This document shows positions 1 to 9,069 of a stretch of 22,205 bases of DNA, piece by piece. Each line of letters starts with the position of its first letter. Position 1 is the first letter of the stretch. The stretch comes from Isoetes engelmannii (lineage: Eukaryota; Streptophyta; Lycopodiopsida; Isoetales; Isoetaceae), in contig JAANSK020259607.1 in assembly GCA_011763485.2 (NCBI GenBank), forward strand, positions 1 through 22,205. The letters are read 5' to 3'. The notes under the pieces are model-generated. The model worked only from the letters and a program-made list of their open reading frames with translations, was not told the DNA's origin and did not search any database. A program made the translations under genes and the position numbers.

Positions 1-1339
1 GCTTGCTGCTCCAGGCTCTCACGCTGATGAGATGAGATGGACGGCTTGACGGCCGCCAAAACAAGTTCATGCATCTCCTGCTCATAGGGGAGCGCACGCT
101 GTGCAAAGAAGCCGGAGAAATGGGCGTGCACATACTGCCACAACTCAGTAGAATCCTCCAACTTCCGACCATCAGGCAAGGCCAGAGATGCCATGGAGGC
201 CGTGTAGCGCCTCTGCCTTGCTGCACGAAAGAAGACAGAGGAGCTCGTATCGCCTTCCTTCAACCAGGTCAGACCTGCTTTCACGCACGCCTCTCGGACC
301 TTAACCTGCTCCAGAGCACCGATACGCTGCAGGACAACATTCTCCCTAACACCATCCGAGGGATGCACCCGAATCCTTGCCAACTCCTGATAGAGGCCCT
401 GCAACTCTTGCCACTCCAACTGCACTCGCCGCCTCCCAAACTCCTTAACAAAGTACTTCACCCTGGCAAGAGCGGCCACCATGCCCGCCATACCACCCTG
501 AGAGGCGAAAGTGTTCAACCACACCTCCTGGCACTGTGCCGAAAACTCCGCATCCTTCAAGAGCCGGGTGTTCAAACGAAACACCGTCCTAGAGGGCCGA
601 GGAATGACACCACCTCGCCCAGAAATCAGCTGGGGGTAATGGCCAGAGACCGAGGATGCTAAGATATTCTGCCTGCGCAAAGAAGGTGTACCATCCAGAG
701 CGAGAGGAGAGGCATAACACCGATCATGCCTTGCATACGCACGGCCTGCCCCAATCTGCCGATTACAATAGGTGAAAGACAAGTCCCTTGGAACCTCCAC
801 CATAGCCACATCATGCGATAAACATGACCACTGATCCTTCTCGAAGCCCTGCACCACCTGCGTGCCCGGGCCAGTGCAATCCGCCACCCCCTCCACCATA
901 TTGAAGTCCCCTAATAGCAACCACGCAACCTGCAAACCCCCAAGGCTTCGCAACTTATGCCTGATGGTGGCCCACAATGCCCCTCGTCGAGACGGCTGAT
1001 TTGGAGCATATACATTGACAATCCCCCACTCCTGACCACCCTCTAGCCACTTAATGATCGTCCAACGCCCAAACTTATCCGCTGCAGAGTACGTGACCTG
1101 TACGTCCATCTTCCAAGCAATCATGGTGCCCCCACTAGTCCGCCTTGAAGAAGAAGCAACAGCTGCAAACTGGCGCCCCACCATGTCCAACAGTCTAGAC
1201 ATATCCCCCTATGATACTTATGCTCCTGGAGGCAGACTATATCCGGCCGCAACTGCCAAAGTGCCAATGAAACCCCGGTCCTCTTACCACTGGAGGACCG
1301 CACCCCCCGCACATTCCAGCTCAAGATGGACCTATTCAT
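1..1339 (-). pseudogene. LINE ORF2: APE-type endonuclease and linker to RT (partial, one frameshift)
   Basis: This is the N-terminal part of the LINE ORF2 polyprotein, which nicks target DNA and primes reverse transcription. The chosen ATG at 1339 is followed by the endonuclease opening (ILSWNVRGV). A Glu motif (CLQEHK) comes next, then VNVYAPN, the GDFN motif (LLLGDFNM, near 900), an R-x-D-R-like patch (ARHDR) and the end of the domain (SGHYPQ, near 630). The linker has the LINE signature TWLKEGDTSSSVFF near 230. From about 1206 to base 1 the frame is open with no stop, over 400 codons. Between the Glu motif and the rest, one base is missing in a G run (plus-strand C run 1207-1211), which shifts frame. 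The usual SDH near the end of the domain reads SGH, so a catalytic Asp appears changed. The RT domain lies beyond the left edge. Confidence 0.88.
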
Positions 1340-1412
1340 TTCAGAAGAGAAGAAGCAACCCCCACATGCCTACGCGCCTGACCATCCAAATCCTCAAGAC
1401 CATCATCAAGAG

Positions 1413-2624
1413 CTAGAGGGTTGATGAAGGAGGTATGCTCCACCTCTTCCGCCCAAGACATATGACGGGGGCCGGACGTCCCATCGACCCTCCGACCACC
1501 CCATCATATGATGATCCCCTGCCTCTCACAACAGGACCACCACGATCCACCGAGCCACCACGGCCTCCACTTGCATCCCTGGCCTCCCTCCCAGCTTCCT
1601 CCACTTCCGGACGCCTGTCCGCAAGCCCACCAGTACCTGTCTCGACTTTCGGACGGCCGTCTGAAAACCCACCAAAACCTGCCTCCACTTCCGGATGCCT
1701 GTCTGAAATCCCACCACCACCACCTGCCTCCACTTCCAGACGCCTGTCTGCAAGGCCACTCAAACCACGCCGTCCCGCAACAAAAGCACCACGACTGATA
1801 CCCCAACCACCCCGGCCCACAACAGAACCCCCACGGGCCCTAATAAAGCTTCCACGGCCCATAGCAGAACCTCCACGGCCCCAAGCAAAACCACCACGCC
1901 CCCCTCCCCCCCCTCCTGGGCCACCACTACTTGCCGCCACTTTCGGACACCCGTCTGTAAGCCCACCACCACCAGCCTCGACTTCCAGACGCGTGTCTAC
2001 AATCTCCTCAGCACCCTGCTCCATAGGCACATCACGAGGTACTGGGACCTCATCCGCCAATGGAATGGGATCACCCGGCAACTCAATAGAGGGAAATATA
2101 CGTTGAATTTCTTCACCATTCAGAAGCTTCAACCTGAACACAAAGTGCCAGGAGCCATTGCGCACTGGAAGAGAAGTGGGCAAGCGTTGCAAAGCAGGCA
2201 AAGCCACACAAATCTTAGGGACCTGGATGATGGAATGTGCCAAATGCACACCCAGACCATTCGCCATGGAAACTAAAAATTCCGGCACCATCATGTCCGG
2301 AGGGAGATCCTCAATCTGGAACCAGTATGGAATTTTGACAGCAGTCAAAGAGCTGGTAGATATGCCTGGAGTATAATACTGATATAAAACATAAGCATCC
2401 CCTAGAGTGTCAACCCCCCGACTCACCAACTGGCGCACCGAAGACTCGGCTTCAAACATGATAATGAAAAAATTATTGGGCAGGAACTTCAAAGATTGAA
2501 ACCTGGGCATACCAAGGCGCTTCAGATGCCCAGCAAGCCACGCACTGAACCTCTGAGTGTCAAGAATATAACCTGTGAAGAATCCCAACACTGCATAAGA
2601 AACCAAGTTCTCAATTGTCTGCAC
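1413..2624 (-). CDS. LINE ORF1, DUF4283-like domain plus RGG/repeat tail
   Basis: An open frame of 403 codons lies 73 bases upstream of ORF2 on the same strand. Residues ~1-150 match the pattern of the DUF4283 domain of plant LINE and reverse-transcriptase-linked proteins: a hydrophobic opening (AVLGFFTGYILD), FLPNNFFIIMF, and IPYWFQIEDLPPDMM. The following stretch (WHFVFRLKLLNGEEIQRIF) fits the end of the nucleic-acid-binding region. From ~residue 215 the protein becomes Gly/Arg-rich, with many GRGG and RGG boxes, followed by repeats of the type DRRPEVEAG. No CCHC zinc knuckle, common in this family, is visible. ORF1 proteins bind the LINE RNA; the RGG boxes could take that role (inference). 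The annotated start is only the first start in this open segment; the real ORF1 probably began further upstream (entries at 2649 and 3023), with frame breaks between. Confidence 0.72.
   Translation of the reverse strand: MQTIENLVSYAVLGFFTGYILDTQRFSAWLAGHLKRLGMPRFQSLKFLPNNFFIIMFEAESSVRQLVSRGVDTLGDAYVLYQYYTPGISTSSLTAVKIPYWFQIEDLPPDMMVPEFLVSMANGLGVHLAHSIIQVPKICVALPALQRLPTSLPVRNGSWHFVFRLKLLNGEEIQRIFPSIELPGDPIPLADEVPVPRDVPMEQGAEEIVDTRLEVEAGGGGLTDGCPKVAASSGGPGGGGGGRGGFAWGRGGSAMGRGSFIRARGGSVVGRGGWGISRGAFVAGRRGLSGLADRRLEVEAGGGGGISDRHPEVEAGFGGFSDGRPKVETGTGGLADRRPEVEEAGREARDASGGRGGSVDRGGPVVRGRGSSYDGVVGGSMGRPAPVICLGRKRWSIPPSSTL
1594..1770 (-). repeat. 42-45-bp coding tandem repeats in LINE ORF1
   Basis: About four in-frame units begin near 1594, 1639, 1681 and 1726 on the plus strand. 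Each contains a variant of CACTTCCGGACGCCTGTC and encodes roughly DRRPEVEAG plus a glycine run. Two further diverged copies lie near 1936-2001. Unit lengths are multiples of three, so copy number can change without breaking ORF1. Confidence 0.8.
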
Positions 2625-2648
2625 ATGATGCTCATGATTAATATCGAT

Positions 2649-2897
2649 TCAAGGATTCTCCGGAAGCAACGCCTTCAGATCGTCAGAATGATGCTCATCC
2701 ACAAACTTGAGAGCCTCCTCAACGCGGGCTGCCCTGTGCTCTGGAGCCTTCCTCTTAATCCAATCCGAGAAACTCGGCCATGTGACACGAGAGATGGTGT
2801 CCCTGCCTCTCCAGGCCGGGCGCACAGGATTAGGGGCAGCAGCCCTAGCATCCCTGGCAGCTTGGGACGCATCCACAGCAACCCCGGGAAAAGACAC
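2649..2897 (-). pseudogene. LINE ORF1 middle fragment
   Basis: An 82-codon open segment sits directly upstream of the DUF4283-like segment, in a different frame. It reads like linker sequence: an Ala/Arg-rich start, then TISRVTWPSFSDWIKRKAPE and a short acidic helix (EEALKFVDEHHSDD). I recognise no domain. Its position and matching orientation make it most likely the middle of the same ORF1, separated from the next part by a frameshift or stop around 2625-2650. The alternative, a spurious ORF, is less likely because base composition continues smoothly. Confidence 0.45.
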
Positions 2898-3022
2898 ATC
2901 CTTGCCGTCTAGGGTTTACATCACATGGACCTACTGCCTCCCCCCATTCATAAGCCTTCCACCTAAAACCTCAGCTGCAGGTGCACCATCTACAGCCATA
3001 TGCACATCTGCTACCTCCTCTC

Positions 3023-3739
3023 TTATAGCCATCCGTCTATGTCTCCCTCCCTTGAGGCCATGCATACAACACCCTCTTCCCTAGCCGCCAAACCGACCCC
3101 TACTACTGAATCAGAGGGAATTACAGAGCATGTCTCTAGGGGAGGCATACTTGCAGGCATGACAAGCGGGGTTTGCAAACCCGGAGTTCCCACAACACAA
3201 TCTACAGAGGCTACAATAAATTCAGATTGAGAACAAGAGGTATCCACATACCGGTTTGCCGAAGGGATTTCCAACAAAGCTTTCATCTCCGCCAAGACAG
3301 TACGAGCTGCCTCCTTGTCAGATCCAGACCCATCATCAAACGACCCAGCCTCTTGGCTTGCCAAATCCGGAGTTGGTGCAGATTTGTCCACCACGGTCCT
3401 CCCATACAGCTCGCCTTGCTCAGCCATTATTGCATCCAAAGGAAATCGATCTGCACCCTCCTCCACCGCAGTTCCCCCTTTGGTTGAAACCTTCACCCTT
3501 CGATCTATGCACGTCTGCACAGTCCGGCCTGCCTCACCTGCAGACCCCTGCTTCGATCCCAAATACTGCCTCTGTGCATCCCGTTGCTCATCCATGAACA
3601 AACCCGCAGAATTCCGATTTGCACCCCCATCAGACCGTCCTTTATCCAATGAGTTTTTCTGCCTTGCAAGGTCGCGGGGCTTCAATCCCAGCCCATGCGA
3701 CCCTGCTACTTCCTTAGAGGCGGCCCGAGATGGAGCCAT
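3023..3739 (-). pseudogene. Putative N-terminal part of LINE ORF1
   Basis: A 238-codon open frame on the LINE strand begins with ATG at 3739 (MAPSRAASKEVAGSHGLG) and is the most upstream frame of the element. It is hydrophilic and low in complexity, with a basic first third, a Glu/Asp-rich middle and no recognisable domain. N-terminal extensions of this sort are common in plant LINE ORF1 proteins. It ends at a stop at 3023, about 125 bases before the next ORF1 segment, so at least one break lies between them. It may instead be a separate small ORF. Confidence 0.45.
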
Positions 3740-4663
3740 CAGTGCTCAGGTCAATTCAACAGAGAGGAACGACTGCACCAACTTCGGCTTCCTGCACCAC
3801 CATCGCCACCGACTTTCTCAAAACATTCTCGCAGTACAATCGTTATTAGCAGGGTATACATCAGATTTTCCTATCAATTGTTGTCTTCTATAGTATTCTG
3901 AATCCACATAGCCAAGGCTACCTTCACTAGAGTGTTGACATGAGTGTGGTTTCCTAGATGCAGGTTTTGTTATAATTTTTGCTTTATGAGGGATATTACT
4001 ATGGATATGGCAGTAATATCTCCTACAACATCCTCAACAATAATTCCTACATCAACTTTGATCTTTCTAGCACTAGGAGTATCTGAGGTGCGCGCAGAAC
4101 AGCAAGCGTGCATAGTAAGTATAAAAAAGAATTATAATTTGAATCAATGTCAAAAGGTTCAAGTAAGATTGTTTTGCTTGTCTTCTGGCCGTTTGGAAAA
4201 CAGCAGGAGGTGCAATGTAATTAGTTTAGGTGAACAAGAGCTTCTATGGGTCAAAAAAAGGCTTAGATTTATGGCTCCGCTTGCCATAGGTAGGTACCTA
4301 CCTGCTCTAATTCCAGAGAATAAAGAGACCCCTCTCCCTTGTTTATGCAGTGCTATGCCAGAACTACACTATAATCCATTTTCAAAGGTTTTACTAAATT
4401 TTAGCATTGTTCTACTTTCTCTACTCCCTAATCTTTTATTTGATTTATAAGGAATGGATAATTGTTTTAGATTTCAATTTGAAAAATAATAACAGAGTGT
4501 TTTTTATTGCATTAGGTAACTTAGATAACTTTGTTGTTGGATCTTTCAACTTATATTTCTTGTTCGTTTCAAAAAAAGAGGGGGAACAAAGCAAGACATT
4601 AAATATTCATAGGTACCAGGAAAACTACACAAGCACAGAAGTTAGAATTAATGGTATATTTAT

Positions 4664-4696
4664 TGAGCAAAAACTCTAACTAAGAGTTTTTGCTCA
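4664..4696. repeat. Perfect 14-bp inverted repeat (hairpin)
   Basis: Arms 4664-4677 and 4683-4696 are perfect complements (core GAGCAAAAACTCT and AGAGTTTTTGCTC) around a 5-base loop. It lies 169 bases outside the left end of the DIRS-like element. Confidence 0.85.
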
Positions 4697-4748
4697 CTAT
4701 GTACTCTACCACTAAGTCTTAGGGAAGCATCCAAGCAGAATTTTGTGT

Positions 4749-4778
4749 ATCAGATTTGTTTTTTTTTTCTAATCTGAT
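4749..4778. repeat. 8-bp inverted repeat with T-run loop
   Basis: ATCAGATT at 4749-4756 pairs with AATCTGAT at 4771-4778; the loop is a T run. It is a small hairpin of unknown role. Confidence 0.6.
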
Positions 4779-4864
4779 CTATTTGTTACTCTTGTTTCTG
4801 AAATAATGACAAACCTTCATAATTTGTTACTGATAAACTTTGATCAGTTTGTTATAAATGATAA

Positions 4865-5018
4865 TGCTATGGTTCTCTTAACCATCATTCTAGGGAAAGG
4901 GACGCTATTTTGACGTGAGGCCCTCCTTGTCCGGTTGCTGCCATAAAAGCTTTGGGGCTTTCTGCCCTTCTCATCGGTGTTTCCTCTGAGCTGAATCTTT
5001 GTTGCACGGAGTTTTCTC
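4865..5018 (+). repeat. Left inverted terminal repeat of the DIRS-like element
   Basis: Starts TGCTATGGTTCTCTT and continues through CATTCTAGGGAAAGGGACG to TTGCACGGAGTT. The reverse complement of 11678-11845 matches almost base for base, apart from a 12-base segment near the tip that is present on the right and missing here. The remaining tip still forms a small hairpin (ATGGTT/AACCAT, near 4869-4885). Confidence 0.88.
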
Positions 5019-6067
5019 TATCAGTTCTCCTCCATCTTGTCTTCGTCTCAGGTATTACTGCCATCTTTTTTCTGTATCATGGATTGGACTTGCTTGGTAC
5101 CTGCATCATGGAGGTCGATGATACCTCTCCTTGTCCGATCCCTGTTGCAAGTTGTAATCTGCTCTATGCGCTGGTTTTTTCCAGTCTCGCTTTTCTTTTT
5201 CTCTGACTCTCTATGTATCGGACTGATCCATGCTTTCTTCTGCCCCTTCCTTCTCCGTTCAGATTCGTTCATGCACTTCTCAGCTTTTTGCTCTGCCTTC
5301 CCCATCGGGGGGTTCTCCCGGTTCCCATCAAACCGGGTTGTTGGCGGGCCGATTCAGGGCCGTAGCACCCTGCTCAGGGCCTGCATGCACTCCTTGGGTG
5401 CATCGGAGCTGAGATGGCCGCCGGATCCGACCCATAGGCGCTGCCTGTAACTGTTTTGGCTGGCCGAGGGTTACCCGGTCCCGGTTTTTCCGCGACCCCT
5501 TTTCTCCATGGGTCGTTTGGGGTTCTTCGGGTACCCGGTATCCCTAGTTTTTTGCTAGATTCAGGTTTCCATAGTTTTTTCCAATTTTTTGTATATTTTT
5601 TCGCACGGTTCTCTTAGGTGTTATTCGATTTGAAGTTTTGTTTGGATTTGGGTCTCTTTTTGGTAGTTTTGTTGGAATGCATAGCATTGGGTTGTCCGTA
5701 GGTTTCTGTTTTTTTTGCATCACTAGGCGTCGGATGTACCGTTTGGAGTTTTGTAGGTTACATGGTTGGGGTGGTGTTTGGTCGGTGGTCTGTGTTTCCT
5801 TTTTGTTTGGTAGATTTGCACAATGCTTGTAGGTATCGTATGTCGCATGTCTAGATTTGTGCTTGGTAGTGCCAGGTTTTTCCTTTTGTTGTAGGTTTCA
5901 AGTTCAGTTGTTGGATGGAATGGTTGTTAAGGTAATTATTTCGCATACTTAGGTTTCGTTTTTTGCTTGATGATTGCTTTGTCTGGTCCGTCGGGTCTAA
6001 TGCTAGTTCATTTATTGTTGGTCATTGTATCGTGTAATTTTTTCTGTTTGTTATCTCACCATTTCTT

Positions 6068-6748
6068 TTGTTGTTACTCATAGTCGGGACGATCTGTGCT
6101 CCATCTACTCTTCGGGGCTCTAGTTCCCCCGCCACTCCCCCTCTGCCTCGGGGTTCCCCACCACCACTCCCTCATGAAGGTTCCCCAGGAAGAACCCAAT
6201 CCCCCCCCCTCCCACTTGCCATAGCTTTACCTTTTCCCTTTGTGGGCTACGTTTCAAACCTCTGCCTTGCTATCAACCTCAACCATTTGTTTTGGTCCTT
6301 GGATCGTCTGACTCCGACTTCTTCTTCTTCCCTCGTCTTCATGTCATGCTGCCTCTGGTTCGCATCCTACCTCGACAGCGCCATCGACCAAGAGGATTTC
6401 GGGGTTGATTTCTACCGGGACCCTATTAGTTCTGAGCTCATGTTCAAGCTCGAGGTTTCCAATCTCATTTACTTTCGTCTCGGGGACCTGGTAGCCGCAT
6501 TGCATTGGTGGGGCCGCAGCAGTCATGTGTTCTTTCGTTTCCAATTTGCAACCGTTCTACACGATTGCATGCTGCATTTTTCTTATGCCCAGGGTTGGCG
6601 ATCAGAGTTGCCTCGTTTTGCTCCGTTCTCTGCCTTATATCCAATTTTTCCATGGCGGTTTTTTGCCGACCCCTCTTGCTCTCTGGCGTCGGGATCAGGG
6701 CCCGATGTGATGGCACCCTGGTATCCACACCAAGAGTCTCCATTGTAA
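6068..6748 (+). CDS. Hypothetical 226-codon ORF in the DIRS leader
   Basis: This is the longest uninterrupted frame in the leader and lies upstream of gag on the same strand. Residues ~12-50 are proline- and serine-rich; the remainder is aromatic and hydrophobic with scattered acidic residues, for example DQEDFGVDFYRDP. I recognise no domain. The neighbouring gag, RT and recombinase are all broken, so an intact frame of this length is somewhat unexpected. It overlaps the proposed leader intron, which argues against its being translated. It could be a captured sequence or a chance ORF in pyrimidine-rich DNA. Confidence 0.25.
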   Translation: MLLLIVGTICAPSTLRGSSSPATPPLPRGSPPPLPHEGSPGRTQSPPLPLAIALPFPFVGYVSNLCLAINLNHLFWSLDRLTPTSSSSLVFMSCCLWFASYLDSAIDQEDFGVDFYRDPISSELMFKLEVSNLIYFRLGDLVAALHWWGRSSHVFFRFQFATVLHDCMLHFSYAQGWRSELPRFAPFSALYPIFPWRFFADPSCSLASGSGPDVMAPWYPHQESPL

Positions 6749-6907
6749 TCTTGTTTTTAGCTTTTTGTCTTATTAAGTGATTTATGCAGTTGTGTCAGTT
6801 TCTATCCATCTTGTCTCAAGACTCATTTCTTGTATTTTTTTGTACGCTACGGTTATGTCGATTTGTCCATTGTCTCCGGTAAATTTTTTCGTTCTCATGG
6901 TTTTTGG

Positions 6908-6928
6908 TACTAAGGTGTGTTCTTACAG
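6908..6928 (+). promoter_or_regulatory. Candidate branch point and 3' splice site before gag
   Basis: TACTAA (6908-6913) is followed 15 bases later by a pyrimidine-rich CAG ending at 6928; the gag ATG is at 6931. The spacing and sequence fit a plant intron end. No transcript evidence is available. Confidence 0.4.
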
Positions 6929-6930
6929 GC

Positions 6931-8025
6931 ATGGCTGACACCCAAAGTACTCACATCAATCTCGGCTCTGATGTACCCCTGAACACTCGTGCGGCGGTTG
7001 CGGTGCATCGGGGGAAGCGTGTGGCCACTCAAGCACCTGCTGGAACTAGCCGGGCCCGTGCTTCACCTGCCCTTCCTCCTTTAGTGTTACCGAATGCGGC
7101 CACCCCTTTGCTCAACTTTAGTAGCTTGGGGCCTTCTTCATCCAGCAACCCTTTTGGACTTCCGTTTTTGCCATCCGGTCTCTTTCAGGGTCCCCCACCT
7201 ACCAGTGCCACCCCTCAAGTGCCTTCCCCTACTTTTTCGTCTTCTATACCCCCTGTGGCTTCTTCTGCTCCTCCTCCTCCTCCTCCTCCTCCTCCTACGG
7301 GCACGACCCCGCCTCCTCCCCCTTCAGGAGCCACTCCTTTTGCGACTCCGTCTGATTTTTTATTGCCTCAAGTCCTCCAGTCTCTCCAGTTTCAGATGGC
7401 TCAGCTGAGTGAATTACAATCCTCCTTTTCAGCCCAATCCTCCATACATGAAGCTGTTGAATCCCTTCGGGAGGAAGTGCGGGAGCGGGCTGCTCGGACC
7501 TTGCCCACTTTTAAGCGAAATTCATCACGACACCAGTACGAGTTTTTTGCATGCTACCGAGGACAGGTTTCGGGAATTGTATGCCCGCTTGCTCTCTCTT
7601 TCACCTCCAGTACCAGATTCTGTCTTGAAGCTTATCGAGGAGGGTAAGCTCGCTACGCAACAATGAATTTCTTTTGATTGCAGATCGCGAAGGATATGAA
7701 ATTGCTTTTGACTTTGCTGACCACTCTGGCCTCTCTTTATCTGCTGATGATTCCCGTCGTCTAAATTTGGCTCGCCAGGGCCGCATGATTCATCGTCCAT
7801 CTTCTGTGGCAACCCTCCACACCTCCGACATCCTCCGCCTTCTATGCTACGAACAACCTCGCACCTCGCACTCGGTTGTTTTGCACTTTTTGCGGTCGGA
7901 ATAATCATAGAATTGAGACTTGCTTTGCTCGCCTGGCCGCCAATCCCCTCCCTGTTCCACCTATTCCTCTTCCTCAGGCGGCCCCCAGTTTCCACAGATA
8001 CAATATTTTCCCCGTCCACCACCTA
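6931..8025 (+). pseudogene. DIRS-like Gag with CCHC zinc knuckle (frameshifted)
   Basis: The structural protein of the element starts at ATG 6931 (MADTQSTHINLGSD), just after a candidate splice acceptor. Residues ~35-140 are Pro/Ser-rich, with a run of ten prolines near 7268-7297. A helical stretch follows (LPQVLQSLQFQMAQLSELQ), typical of Gag self-association regions. The frame is lost near 7530, continues in a second frame (ATEDRFRELYARLLSLSPPV), shifts again near 7662 (NEFLLIADREGYEIAFDFAD) and again near 7790-7860. It ends in a zinc knuckle C-x2-C-x4-H-x4-C at 7882-7923 (CTFCGRNNHRIETC) and a proline-rich tail. At least three frameshifts make it a pseudogene. Segment order and continuity of sense across frames support a single original protein of ~360 residues. 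Function as nucleocapsid is by family analogy. Confidence 0.72.
7882..7923 (+). other. CCHC zinc-knuckle coding motif
   Basis: The codons read C-T-F-C-G-R-N-N-H-R-I-E-T-C, an exact C-x2-C-x4-H-x4-C nucleic-acid-binding knuckle. It lies at the C-terminus of the broken Gag, where such knuckles are expected. Confidence 0.8.
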
Positions 8026-8029
8026 ATGC

Positions 8030-8970
8030 GTAAATAGGGGCATTGACCAGTTTTTTCCCAATGGGATTTTGATATTTTCACTATTATAGCTACGTGTGAT
8101 CTATAATTTGAATTGAGCGGGTTCGTCTCATATTTTATTTTTTATCTTGGCCCTGGTGCTATCGGGCATTTTTATGTTCTTGATTTTTTCTCGATTGTCT
8201 GTAATTGTTCCATTCAGTGAAGCTCGAATTGCAAAATGCAGTCTTATGTTACTCGTTCCTAGTATCTTTTGTAGTTTCTTGGCTTGTGCTTCTTGCTCTT
8301 TCCATCAGTTGGTTCATTGGTATGCATTGTTCGCTATCTTTTTCGCTAGGTGCTGACTTGTCTTCTTGGTAGATTCTATGTCGGTAGGGTTGTTGGTTCC
8401 TGCATTTGGCTTAGTTTGTGGTTTCCTAGCTTGAACTTCTCTCTCTTCGTTGGTTTACTTTTTGGCAGGCTTAGGATTTCTTGTTCCATGTGCATTTACT
8501 TGTCTTGACACATCGTCTATTTCACGTCGAAAGGGTTTTGTCTGTTGCACATGTGTGATCTCTACTTTGGAAAGTTCTTCTCGGATTTTAGGTCCAGTCC
8601 CTTGCTCATATTCTTTCTTGTGATTTAATGGCTCGTTACGTCTTGTTCTCTCTATAGGAATGGCTCATTGGTAGGCATTTAGATCTCTTTTCGCTAGGTT
8701 CCTGCATTTTGTTCGATTTGCTTGTGCTTGGCTTCCTTTGTGTTTTCGTCGCTTGGTTTTCTCACTCTCTCTATTGGTGCTTCATTGGTAGGCATGGATC
8801 CCTTGTTTATTATGCATTGCTTGTCATGCGAAATCGTCTATTTCTATCGAAAGGGTTTGTCCGTTTGCATTTCTCTCGCTTTTTCTATGTTCCTTTTTTG
8901 TTGATTCGGTTTCCCTTTTTATTGCTGCTAGGTCCTTACATGCTCGGTTAGGCCTCTAACTAGGCACTTC
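8030..8970 (+). repeat. T-rich gag-RT spacer with degenerate ~300-350-bp duplication
   Basis: No domain is seen here. Related phrases recur: TTCATTGGTATGCATT near 8312, CTCATTGGTAGGCATT near 8664 and TTCATTGGTAGGCATG near 8783. GTTCCTGCATTT occurs near 8396 and near 8698. TCGTCTATTTC followed by TCGAAAGGGTTT occurs near 8513 and near 8834. The spacings (about 300-350 bases) suggest an old internal tandem duplication with later indels. ORFs here (8147-8356, 8709-8951) are hydrophobic by composition and probably meaningless. Confidence 0.5.
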
Positions 8971-9069
8971 TTGATTAAGTGTCGGCTCATATTGTGTTGT
9001 CTTGTTTGTTTAGATTGCTCTCCGTTTTCCTCCCGCATTCCGCATTTGGGCATTGATCCTGCATTTGCT

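Larger units (their letters stand above)
1..3900 (-). mobile_element. L1-type plant LINE (non-LTR retrotransposon), 5' part
   Basis: On the minus strand the order is ORF1 then ORF2, as in plant L1-clade LINEs. ORF2 opens with an apurinic/apyrimidinic endonuclease and runs off the left edge before the reverse transcriptase. ORF1 carries a DUF4283-like domain seen in plant LINE ORF1 proteins. Sequence upstream of the first ORF1 ATG (near 3739) reads as a short leader, but the exact 5' end cannot be fixed and ~3900 is a guess. The 3' end, poly(A) tail and target-site duplication are outside the window. The long open frame in ORF2 suggests a fairly recent copy. Confidence 0.85.
3900..4864. other. 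AT-rich stretch without a recognised gene
   Basis: Between the LINE leader and the DIRS-like element the sequence is AT-rich. It holds open frames of up to 168 codons (3944-4450, plus) that show no domain and read as chance ORFs. Two hairpins are listed separately. No TATA box and start-codon arrangement that I would trust is present. Confidence 0.5.
5019..6928 (+). other. Long T-rich leader of the DIRS-like element, probable intron
   Basis: About 1.9 kb of T/G-rich sequence separates the left terminal repeat from gag. A candidate splice donor CAG|GTATTA lies at 5051/5052. A strong candidate acceptor lies at the other end, with TACTAA at 6908-6913 and TTCTTACAG ending at 6928, three bases before the gag ATG. 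T-richness is typical of plant introns. A GC-rich patch at ~5280-5540 contains small hairpins (CCCGGTT/AACCGGG near 5317-5337). One sizeable ORF (6068-6748) is listed separately; the other open frames here look like chance. Confidence 0.4.

Noticed and set aside
69-662. Plus-strand ORF of 197 codons
   Set aside because: The minus strand is clearly LINE ORF2 with endonuclease motifs; this frame shows no domain.
1435-2106. Long plus-strand proline-rich ORF (223 codons)
   Set aside because: It is the antisense of the Gly/Arg-rich LINE ORF1; GC-rich repeats leave the opposite strand open.
7640-7683. Possible tiny intron in gag (GTAAGC ... TTGCAG)
   Set aside because: At about 40 bases it is too short for a plant intron; a one-base frameshift explains the frame change better.
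8709-8951. Apparent small membrane protein
   Set aside because: Phe/Leu-rich translation of T-rich spacer DNA that also contains degenerate repeats.
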